NCBI GenBank assembly: GCA_028707125.1 | Contig: JAQTUX010000002.1 | Coordinates: 347,595 to 411,594 of the forward strand | Direction: 5' to 3' | Length of the DNA stretch: 64,000 nt | Origin: Candidatus Omnitrophota bacterium | GTDB taxonomy: Bacteria > Omnitrophota > Gorgyraeia > Gygaellales > JAQTUX01 | Part shown: piece after piece, positions 48,501-60,500 of the stretch | How positions within the stretch are numbered: the first letter of the stretch is position 1 | Layout of the letters: the number at the start of each line of letters is the position of its first letter | Made by a program: the position numbers and the translations under genes | Notes under the pieces: model-generated | Told to the model about the DNA's origin: nothing | The model's database searches: none | What the model saw: only the letters and a program-made list of their open reading frames with translations

Positions 48501-51500
48501 AACATATATATTTTCCTTACATCGATTATTCTTCTTCTTAGTTCTTTCGGGCCGACAGCCCTTCCGGCTTTATTATAAATAGTGTGTAATTCGCAAAATT
48601 GGGTGGCGAAATCAAATTGAATCGCTGAAGAAGAACCGGCCTGTTCCTTATCTTCCCACCACACTCCCATCTCTCTTAATTCCGCGTCTGTGTAGGTTGA
48701 AGTCACCTCAACGCCTCTTGCCGCCTCATCGGCAGGCATAAGGCGGGGCTCTGTGATAAGCGGGTCTTCATCCTTAAGGATAGCGGCTACCAGGCCGGTT
48801 ATAGTGAGCTCCTGGCCTGAAGCGATCTGCTCCCGCGCCTTAAGGATGGCCCCTGATAACACCTTACCTATATTAAGGCCGTAGGTCCTGTCCTGGATAT
48901 TGGGCGTGAGGCCGCGGATGATGTAGCCGGGGATATTCGGGCGTACGCCTGAGATAATGGCGTGTTTGACGTCTTCGCTTACCTTCTCTTCGCCAAATGC
49001 ATCTTTGTCTCTAAATCCATTGGCTTTGAGTCCTTCTCTGAAGGCTGCCAGGGCCTGGTTTAGTTCAGGGTCAAATCGCGCCAACTCCGGAAGGTATTTG
49101 AGGGCGGCAACCACGTAGTTGGAGAAACCGGTAAGCTTGGGGTTGCCGTGGATATCGTATTCCCTGACGGCATAGAAGGATGCCCTGGATACAGGGTCAA
49201 GCTCCAACAACTTGTAGAACAAGCTGTCCTTTGACTCTTGATGGCCCTTGCCTGTATCCTTAAAGTTGTAGCCCTCGCTCACATTTACATTAACGTAGAG
49301 ACGCATCAGGCGCGTACCCACGGGCCGCAGGCAGGCATCATAGACGATCTCCTCTTCGGCCATGCGCCTGAGCGCTTCAATAAAGAAATATTTCAGATAA
49401 GAGGTCCTTTCGGGAATAAGGTTGATGATGCTGCCGCCTATCTGCTTAAGCATCAATTCTCTTCCGGGGATAGCCCTGTCGCGCTCGCTTATACGGGGGT
49501 CGCCGGTACCGATAACCACCCAGCCCCTGTTCCTGCCCATTTCCTCAAAGACAGACGGCTTGGTATGCCCATAGGCGCTGACACAGGTAGCTAAGAAGTC
49601 TCCTCTTTGATGCTCTATGGCGCTATCCGCGCCCAGCGGCTTGGCAAAGGTATCATTGTCAACGGTCTTAAGCGCCGCGAATACCGGAACAGGGATATTC
49701 CTCTCCTTAAGGAGATTGGCAAACTTTGCTGCCTGCCGGGCGTGGTCATCGCCGCCTATAAGCACCACTGCCGCGAAATCCCTGACGTTGGCAACGGCGT
49801 TCTCCTGGTTCTTATCGTCTAATTTCGCGCGGGAAGAACGGCTGATAATGGAAGGAAGATACTCAAGCATAACCGCTTCATCCGGCTGTGTAACACGCAG
49901 GCCGGCGGGGAACTTCTGCGGATCAGCGCAGAGGGTCTTGAAACCGCCGTCCATAAGCGCGACCTGAAGCCCTGCCCCTGAGACATACCTAAGCAGGCCG
50001 GCAGGCACCGCGTTAAGCCCGGCGCAGTCGCCGCCTGAAACGCCTAAGAGGATGGTTGAGGCGGAGTTGCTGACGGATGAAGAGGAGCGGCCGCTGAAGT
50101 CGCCCTTGACCCTGGTCACCGAAGGATGAAGGATGGGCGTGCCCCCGTCTATCATCATCTCGTTCCAGATCCTGGCTATCTCTATCTGATAGCGGTCGTA
50201 TATCTCCTGCATGTCCTTGCCGGACAGTATCATATCCCTGGCGAAAAAGGCGCAGCGCACAAGCCCGTACATCCAGGACATTGCCGGGCCCCACATCTCG
50301 TGATCGCGCCATCCCCGGATATCCAATACCCGGCCGTTATACGCTACTGTATGCAGCCCCTCTCTTTCAAACTCCTCTCTCTCTGAAGCATCCAGTTCAT
50401 TGAGATCATTCAACAGCGTGCGCGATATCATGCGCATATCCAGCTCAGCGGCATTTTTGCCCAGACCATCGATCGCCCTGTTCCACTCGCGCTTAAGCTC
50501 CGCGTATTTCTTGTTATTAAACCCGGGAAACCTGCAGACGATCTTCTTCAGGGCCATCTTATTGCCCGGGCTCATCCTGCCCTTCCATGACAGCTGCAGA
50601 TACCTCCTGTCTTTCTTCTCTACGACGCTCATCTCAAAGCGCCTCAATATATCAGCCGGCAGGCCTTCGTCAAACGTTGATTCCCTGGCGGTCTTCAGCT
50701 TGTTGATAGCATCCTGCCACTCCGGACGGCTGCTCAACTCTAACAACGCAGCCCTTTCCCGCCCGCCCATGCTTCCGACGCCGCGCAACAGCGTCTTCTC
50801 CGCCAGGTCGTCATACAATACCTTCAGGCCGCTATGTTTAACGCGCGCCGGCGCCGCCTCCTGCACAAGATCAAATAGCCTGGAGCCCCCGGCGATCTCG
50901 ATGAGCTCCCTGGAGGCAACCGGGACATAGCCCTGATCCGACGGCGCGTCGCCTTCAAAGAAAACGGCAAGCCAGCGCGTCATGGCCGACATCAGCATGC
51001 CGTAGTTGAAATTCTTCTTGGAAACAAACTCGCCGTCTTCGGTTGTCCCTGCCGGGGCGTTGGTGTAGCCCATTGCCGTTCTTATGCGCCCGATATCCAC
51101 CAGCAGCAGCCCGTCCCTGCTTTTTATCATCCATATTCTTTCCTTGCCGAAGTATTTCACGATCTCGCCCCAGAACTCGTTATCCAGTATGACCGATGCC
51201 GGCAATACCAGGCGGTCGTCCTCTTCTACGTTCACCCGCTTTACAAGGGAGGCACCGTCCAGCGAAAAGAACACCCAGTGGCTGTCCTTTATCAGGATCG
51301 CCAGCAATACCACCAGGATCATCTCTCTGTCCGTAAACTGCTCTCTTTCGCCTTTGGGCTGCGCGAGCTTCTCGAACACGCTGCGTTCCGACTCCATGAT
51401 CAACTGTTCAAAATATCTTTTCCAGTATCCAAACCTCCTGCCGTCTGCCCCGTCAATGTCAACATTGGCAAGCATCTTCCTGAATGTCCAATACGCCTCC

Positions 51501-54500
51501 TCATGAACATGGTAGTAGTTGGCCTTCTTTAATTCCGGCACATCGTCAGGGGTTAATCTCAAACCATCCTCAATAAAATCATGCAAAGAATCATCCTCAT
51601 TTGAGCCGCGCTTGATACCCAGGGCGTCCCTGATCAGGTCAAGGCGGGTAACCATGTGTATATAACCCTTGACCATCATCTCGGTCATCATTACGCGATT
51701 GGCCTTGTCCTCGCTGCCATCGGTATTTAAAAGCTTGAGCGTCTTAAAGGGGACCCACTCGCCGTCATCGTTATAGACCCTGCCATGCGCGAAATCCCCT
51801 TCGCCAAAACAATTATCCTCAAAGCTGTATTCCAGCTCTGTCCTGGTGCCCGCGTCATCAGCCATCACCCTGATGTCCTCCGCGGCAAATATGCGCCCGA
51901 CCAGGGAAAGCCCGGTAGGATTATCCTTCGCGTCCAACATCGGCAGCACATGCGCCTTGAGGACCTGCGTCAGGCCCTCAACCCCCATTGAGCCCGTAAG
52001 AATAGTCCTCATCAGCATATCCGTCATCTGGATCATCCATAAACCCTGCTTCCAGTTGGATGTATCTTGCGGTTTATACACAGTCGCGTCTTTATCCTGA
52101 AGCATTAAACCCGAACCCGGGAAAAACCTCATGCCTCTGACCCTGCCTGTTCTATGCAGATAAGCGTTGGCAAGCAGGTTAAACATACGCCCGAGGCGGC
52201 CTTCCAATGCCTCGGCTTCAAGCAGCTCATGCCCTTCTATTTCCTGCTTCCAGGCCGCTGCCTGCTTTTTCCATTCCGCGACTATCCCCATCTCCTCCTT
52301 GATCTTCGCGGGATCGTCGTTCCAGCGGCAATTAAGGTCAAACATCTCGCGGTATTTCATTACGGCTCTCTGGGTCAACTCCAAAAGCGCGTCCCAGGAG
52401 AACGCCTGGGCATCAACGCTGCTGCTGGATGCCTTCTCTGCCTGCCGTATGTCTTTCTCAAGCTGAGATACGATACCCTTAAGTTCTCTCTCTTCGCCCT
52501 CTGTCAATGCCTCTCTGCCGGCCTCAAGCTGCTCCCGAGCGCGCCCGAGCGCGTATCGCGCGTCGTCAAAAAGCCCGAACTCAACATAGGTCATTGCCCA
52601 TTCAGACCAATCCTTTACCGCGACACCGGGATGCATTACATCGCAGGGCGGAACAGGCACCTGTTCTCCAGCGCGGCTGCGATAGAAAGCGCCCTTCATG
52701 AACACGACATCCTGCTCCGCCTGTGTCTTGTATTCATTCTTTGTCATCCACGCCGAGCGCTCCTGATATACCACCTGCTGCGGATCTATCAGGCCTTCCT
52801 CCTGCATCCACTCGATCACATGATGCGGCTCTATCTCCGTGATAAACGCCAGGTAATCCTCTTCAGTGCCTATGCTCTCCTCGGTCATTATCTTCAGGGC
52901 GTATGTCTTCTTCCACAGGCGGTCCATTGATTCCCTCATGCGCCCTTTACGCTCTGCTTCGGTGCTGCCAAGATACTCTTCAATGCTGCCATATCTCAAC
53001 ATCTTATATAAAAGCCGGATGTTTATAAACATCGTGCCGTTGGGCTGGGCCATGTGTATCTGCTCATTACTGAATAACATCTTCTCCGCGCCTAAGAAAT
53101 CCTGGGCCGCGATAAGGCGGACGATCCTTTTTTCATCAACCATCAGGCACCCTGCCTTACGCACGTCACCGGCTGTGTTGGTGAACTGTATGATCGCGAA
53201 TGTGTCTTTACCCTTATTAAACCACCTGTCTAACGCCCTCCTGAAGAAGCCATTGTTCCCGCGCTCTGCCTGCTTGAGCCCGGAGATCAGTTCCCTGCTG
53301 AAATAATCCACGCCTCCCTGTTCAAACATATTGGCTACCAGGCCTCTCATGGCAACGGCCATTGTAGCCGATTCTGCCACTGCCATATCCCCGCCGCCAT
53401 ACTGCACCATATTGCCTCCGGCCATGACCACCGCTACCGCTCCTCTGAGCGAATTCATTACCAATGACCACTTGGCTGCCGGCATGCCGCGCTCCTGCTC
53501 ATCGGGGGGTATCAGTTTAAGCAGCCCCTCATTTATCTCACCTGTATGGCATACCTCTCTCATTCTCTCCACTGTAAGCACGCCATCCTGCCTGCCTACA
53601 ACCAGGGCTTCAAGCCCGGCAACCGGGCCCGCGGGCGCGTGCTGCGCTTCGGGGCTAAGGCCTGTATGCGGAAACTTGACTCGGTAGACCTCGCCGTTAT
53701 TTTCGCCTGCCTCCCGGCGCCGCAGAGCCAGATCGTCTATCAACTTGGAACAGAGCCGCTCGTCCTCTCTCTTCGCTATCTCATGCGCGGATGCCTTTAT
53801 CGCGAAGGCGATCCTTATCTCATCAGCTATCGGCAGAAGCACGGGATTCAACATCTGATGATAGATACTGATGTCCTCAAACGGGATCGCCCTGCCTGTT
53901 GTCTCTTTGGCCATCCTCTCTATTGCCAGCTCTATCTGCTTCTCCGTGAACATACTGGCAGCGAGTATAATAAATACCCTCTCCGCCCAGGGGAATCTAC
54001 GGAAGAAACCAACGTGGCGCCTCAACGCCTCTGAAAGCTCGGTCGCGTTGGGATTATTGCCTTTATGGAACGGCATGCACTGCTTGCATATGGAGCCCTT
54101 GCCGAATCTCAGGTGCCTGCCGCCTTCAAGATACACCGTCCAATGCATGCCCTGCCTGGTGCTTTCGTATAGCGCCAGTATCGGCACGGCGTAATGATAC
54201 ATATATGTCATGCTTAACAAAACAAGCTCGCTGTCAAAATCGCACTCGCTGAAATCGGGCGCCTTTTTCAGGAGTTTCAGCGTATATTCAGCCCGGCTCA
54301 GCCTTCTCTCATCCTCGCTCTGTATATGGTTCTCGTGCCTGCCGCCCGATAGCTTATGCTTCAATTCCAATATCTCTTCCTCAAGGCGGTCCATCTCTGC
54401 CGCGAGCATTACGTAAAAATTATCATCCGTATTACCGGTTGGCGCGTCCATCATCACCGACACGCTGTCTTTAGCCGCGTCCTCATACTCCCGTTCTAAC

Positions 54501-57500
54501 GCGGATATTTTCCGATCCTTCGCTGCCTCCTGTTCATAGTAGCGCTCGTATATCGCGGAGATCGCCCGGTTGTCTCCCGTCAAAAGCGCTTCTGCGAATG
54601 CCTTATAATCGGCCCCGCCCTGGACCACCAGCATGTTTAATTTGCCTATTACCGCAGCGTAAAATATCGCCGCCTCCTCTTCCGGTGTCAGGAGCTCCAT
54701 CGCGTCCGCCCCCGCATTGATCAGCGGGCGCGCGTATTGGTGAAGCAGAGGATTTATCATGTGGACCCTGAACGGCCGCAGGTCCCGTCGCTCAAGCAGC
54801 AATTCACGCCCCCACTGCTGTATGGCGCCTCCGTCAGGATATTTGCCGGTTTGCTCCTGATATTCCGTAATTTTCTTATGCAGTTCGGGGCTGTAGGTCA
54901 ACGGCTGCGGGTTGAACATCTCTGGCGGCTTGTGATCAGGGTCTATCCCGTGCCTCGCCCTTAATTCCATAAGCTCCTCAGGGCTGTGCGTTACGTGCCT
55001 TCTCATCTTTTGTTCAAATTCATACCTTTTCTTGCGCTCCATCGGCGCTATCTCGCGGGCCCTCCTGCGCTCCATCTCGGATCTGTCAACATACGTTACG
55101 CGCGTGCCTTCCTTATCGCAGATCTCCAGGTCGTAGACCGTCGGCTCATCCTCCTCCGGCATTACCGCGCCATATTCCTCTCCTGCCTTATCTACGCGCT
55201 GTTTTAGATCATCCAGCAGCGAAGAGCTGGCGGAAAAGTCATAAACCATAGAGCTTCCCGTCAGCCTGCCGCCTGTTATGTTGGCGAAGAATTTACCGAA
55301 ATGCTCATAGACCATGGCCCGCAGCACATCCGCGGGTATGCAGTTGACCGCGTGCGGAGAGGTGATCTCCCTGAAAGAAAGGGTTGTAAGGGCGATGCGC
55401 GCCTCCTGATCTATATCATCCAGCACGCAGGCGATCAACGACTCCACCACCAGCTGATCCTCCACATTGCAGGCGGCTATATTCATATTGCTGGCATGAG
55501 TGAAAAACAGACCTTCAAGCCCCTGCGCCGAGGATTGTTTCCATTTCATACGCACTATCTTTATTACCTGCTTATAGAGTTCAAGCATCCTGTCGCTGAC
55601 AGCCACATTGATCACCGCCGGCACTGCCGACCTTCTCGCCGGATCGCGGCCCAGGACAAGATGAACGCCGGATACCGCGCCTAAGTCGTCGTTAAACCCT
55701 GATAAGGCATTACTGTAATACTGCGTTATCTGCGAGATGATCAATATCGGCTCAAGCAGCTCAAAGCTGTCAACATACACCCACTTCTTCTTCCGCCGGC
55801 TGATACTCAACCCCTCTGCCTCTACTGTATCATCGTCCCCTACCCTTAAGTGCCCGTTGTCAACCCATGGCTGCGCGCGCAGCTCTCCCTGGCCGTCCCT
55901 CCAAAGATAGCGCCGCCTCAGGTAATACAACCGGCCCTTCTCTATGCCGTCTTCAAAGGCAAGATCTATCTCAACGCTGCCGTCTACAATATCAGTGGTC
56001 TCAACCGACACTAATTCTCTATAGCCGCTGTCGGCGCAGACCTCGACATCGCACCAGCCGTCTGCTTCTTCGGCCTTCTGCTCAAGTCCTTCAGCAAGCA
56101 CGATCCGCGCCGCATCAACCTCGCGCGAACATTCCTGTTTAGACCTTTTAACCTCTTCGCGCCTGTCCGGATAATCTATTACGCGGGTAAGCAGGGTCGC
56201 GAAGGCAACCGCGATCAGGTTGCTTACGCCTGTGCCTGAACCCATGGCGATGGATTCAACGTGCATATCGATCAATATACCCTTATCCTTACCGAACACA
56301 TGATCGCTTATAAACCGCACCGCCTCCTGCTCGCGGCCTAATAAACGGGCAAGGTCCATCATCGCGCGCGGGTAGAGCCCTAAGGATACTGCCGTATCCA
56401 GCATCAACTTCGCGGGGCCGGGGCGCCTCACGTCTCCGGCGCCGCGCACCGATATTACGAAACAGCGGTCTCCGGAACGTATCTGCAGGACAATGCGGCC
56501 TTTCCCTTCTTTGCTCCGGCTGTTTTCTGAACCCTTCAACTCATCCGGCAGATCAGCCGTGTCATCCTCGGGCATATCTGCCGCGTCACGCAGCTCAAAT
56601 CCCATCTTTATGTTGCGGCCCAGCCGCCCGTTGGCGCAGGTCATCTTCATTGCCGCGTTCCTTAAACGGCAGCTGCGCCACTTAAGCAATATAGTAGCCA
56701 GGAAGTCCGATACCCGGCCCGGCAGCCCTGTTTCACAGCGCAGCGTTTCTTCTATTATCGCGCCGCCGCCTGCGCGCAACTCTTCTACTACCCTGGGGAA
56801 TCCGCCATATCTTTGATCGTCACAGTTGAACTCATCATACTCGATCCCCGCGTACGCCTGCATCATCGCGTCAAGCCTTAAATTCTGCATTGACGCTTCC
56901 GAAAGCTCTACGTCGAGATTAAGGTCTTTTCCCGCTTTGGCTATCTTCTGTTCCAAGGCATAAAGCTCAGGCCACATCCTCTTCATTTCGCGCTCAAGGC
57001 CCTCGCGGATCATCTCAGAACGCCAATACTCCTTGAGTATGCGGTATACCTCTGCCAGATGCCCCATGGCTGTAAGAGAATGCGTGTCTGTAAACATATG
57101 CCTGCCCGGCAACGGCTGGGAAAATGCTGCCCAGGCCTGGCGTTCGGCCCTCTTAAATGCCTGCTGGCTCTCACGGCCTCCTCCCATCCCCGTCCGCTCT
57201 GCCTCAGACAACTTCTCTGATACCGTTATCCCCTCCCGTACGCGCTGGCCTGCCTGCCAGTCAGAGAGATAGCCGTTGAACAGCGTCTCCAGGAACAACG
57301 CGGCGCGCATCTTATAGACGCTATCAATCTCTCCGTGATCAGACCAGACCACAGTGCGCAATGCCAGCGCCGCCTCGTATAAGCTGTTGAACGTCCTGCC
57401 GTTGTAATCCTCTCCCTTGAACAACTCCTCCGCTGACAGCTCCAGCTCATACCTGATGTTATAAAGCACCGCCTTCCACAGCGGCATCATTATCTTCTTT

Positions 57501-60500
57501 CTCGTTGTATCAAGCAGTTTGGGCGCCTCATTGATATACTCATCTCCCAAAAGCGGCAATCTGGGATATAGCGTGGAAGGCGGCCGGTACGCGGACCTGC
57601 CGCAAACCTCCGAGCAGCCCTGCCTTGTAAGCTGCCTTAGCGCCATCACGCGCGCGAAACAATAGCGCGCGATCAAATAATCGCCCACGTAGCTGATCTG
57701 CCCTCTGTCTACCTGGGTACCGTCGAAACTCATTGTTTCGCCCAGCGCCCCTTCAAGGTTCAACGCGTCCTCTCCTACGCGGAAGATCTCGCGAACAACG
57801 AGCTTCATGCGTTCGCGCTCCCTAGCCACCCCCTGCCTGCGAAACTCAATACTGTCTTCTGCGCCATTATTGTTTTCACCAAGCTCGGCAATATTGACCA
57901 GCGCCTTGTTGTATTCATCTTCAAGCGCGTCGAGGTATTGCCGCAAAGTCACCTCCAGCCCCCTGTACTTCTCAACCACGCTATGCTCGCTGACCTTCAC
58001 ATAATGATTGTTGAACCTGTCCGGCTCCGTGATAATATCGGTTATCTCGGCGTAGCCGAAAGGCACCAGCCGTTCTCCCCTCTTGTATCCGACTATGTTA
58101 AGCACCGCCTGTTCAAACTCAAGATAATACTTTCTTTTGCTGCCCAGGACATCCTGCACCAACACCCTGTCAAACCGCTCTCTGACATTTATAAAATCAT
58201 TCAGCGCGGCAGTGCCGGACTTTCTGCGCCTGGTGTATACATTCAGATCCTTCCCTTCCATTCGCAGGCGGCCTAAGATCATCTGCTCCACATCCTCTGC
58301 CGCCCGGGCCGGGTCCTCTTCCCATCTTTCAGGATTGATCGGCAGCAGCAGGATCGTCTTTATTTCTATCCCTGCCTCATCAAAACTCGCTTTGTATAAA
58401 TTAAATGTGTCGAGTGAGGAGGTCTCCATCAATACCACCCTGCCCTCTGCCGCCAATCTCTTTATCTTCTCAAATTCTCCCATCCTCATCGCGTAGTATC
58501 CGCCATTGAATCTTTCACGCACCATTGTTAATCCGCCTGATTGCTGCAGGTCCGTAAAACCAACCCGGGTAACAAACTCGCGGTATCTGTTGGGGATCAT
58601 GCCTTCCTGTTCTTTACGGGTAGTAATGGTCAGGGGGGTGTAAATAAGCGAGGGGTGCCGGTTGTTGATCTCATCCACGAATAACCCCTTGTCAACGCCC
58701 AGAGGCCCGGCTAAGACCACCACGGCCCCGCTGCTGGAGGACGATGCCCCGGCTTCGGGATCGGTATCGTTTAGAGACATCTGCGCTTCCACCACATCCG
58801 CTATGAGCGCGTTCAAATACCCCAGGCATTCTTTATCCGCCTTCAGCTTCTTAAGCCCGTTCCTGATCCTTGATAAAATAGTAACTATATTCCTGAGCAC
58901 CTTATCGTCTTCCGGGTAACAGGCCGTCACAATTTCCTTCAGGTGCCCTTTCCTGGCTCCTTCTGTGTGATCTACACAAAACAAGTCATGTAGCGGCTTG
59001 GATACTAACCTCTTGATAGGTAGGCCGGGATATGTAGCCGAGACTGTGGAAATTATAATTCCAAAAAGATATATCCTGAAAAGATGCTCGTGATACTCTT
59101 CTATATACCCTGTTTTTATCCGCTGCCACTCATTGCGTATCGTTGCCGCGGTAACATTTTTGCCCCATACCAGGAGCGGGCCAGGGTTATTTTCTGAAGA
59201 ACTGCTGGAGAAAGATATAGATGTGGTGCTTGGGAACGCTGCGGATTGCGCTGCGGGGTCTGCGTCAGCTTCTGCCGGCGGCCCCTGGGCGGAGATGGAA
59301 GAACTCAATGCCTGAACGGCGCTGACAACCTCGCCGCCGTATATATAGCCATTCATAAATAATGCGGAAGAATGTGTAATGTAAACGGAAACTTTCTTCG
59401 CACACAGGGGTCTGGATCCCTCTCCTGGGCTGCTTGAAGAGACAGCCGCTGAATCGGATACTGCAGGAGAAGATTCCTTAGGAGCAGAATCGCCTGGAAT
59501 TTCAGAGAATAGATCAAACATCCCCGGCTCACCGACGCCTTCCAACAAAAATTGATAGTGTTCGTACATTTCAACACGATTGTCAAACCTCTTGTTAAAT
59601 CTATCATATTGCTGCCTATCTTCTATTATGATCGCGAAACGTAACCACATATTATAGTCATCGTTACATAAAGAATAATGACGTAATAAACCTGCCAGAT
59701 TTGAGTCCTCATTTCCATTTCCGGCATCTAAAATTATTGGGACTATTATCATCTCCGGGGTTTTAAGATCTTTTTCCTGTAGCTCTCCTAACTCCTTTGT
59801 CTCCTCTTCATTTAACCCCTCAGATCTCTTAGCTCTGAGCGCGCGCCTACGCGCCTTTTGTTCCTCTATTGCATTTCTTTTCTTTAGCTCTGTCTCAATC
59901 CTTGATTCCAGGCCTGTATGCCATGCAGGCATTGCTGTGTTTATTGATATGGGTTCCTCCTCGCTCATAAATGATCCCTCTGCTTCTTTTAATCCATTGA
60001 TTAACCGCTTCGCATCAGGACAGCCCACCATCACAGCCCTAAGCCTGCTGCATCTGGTAAGTTGGAAAAATTCACGCATGCGCTCTTGCTCTTTTTCGCC
60101 AATGAAACCATTGGGTGTTCCTCCCGGGCTGCTGGCGGAAGCAACGGCCATAATAGAATCCTGCTCAATAGTTCCTTCAGCCGGACTAGAAACAGTATCA
60201 ATACTGAACGCCTGCGGCCCCTGGGAGGAGATGGAAGCACCCAGCGGCAGCAGCTTGGCCTTCCATTGGAGGTCATTTGTATGCAATGCTATAACCGGGT
60301 TCTTCGGCATGCTGATATCGCCTAAAGCGAGCTGCTCTATCGAGGGTCTCTTACTCTCTATATCCTCTATCTCATCGGGCGTCAGCGCCCTTAAAACCAT
60401 CCCAAAGCCGGGTAAAGACACATTAGAAGCGCCTGACGAAGAGGCCAAACAGCAATTATTATTGTATCTGACAAGTTCTGGATGCAGCGCGGTAAATGCC

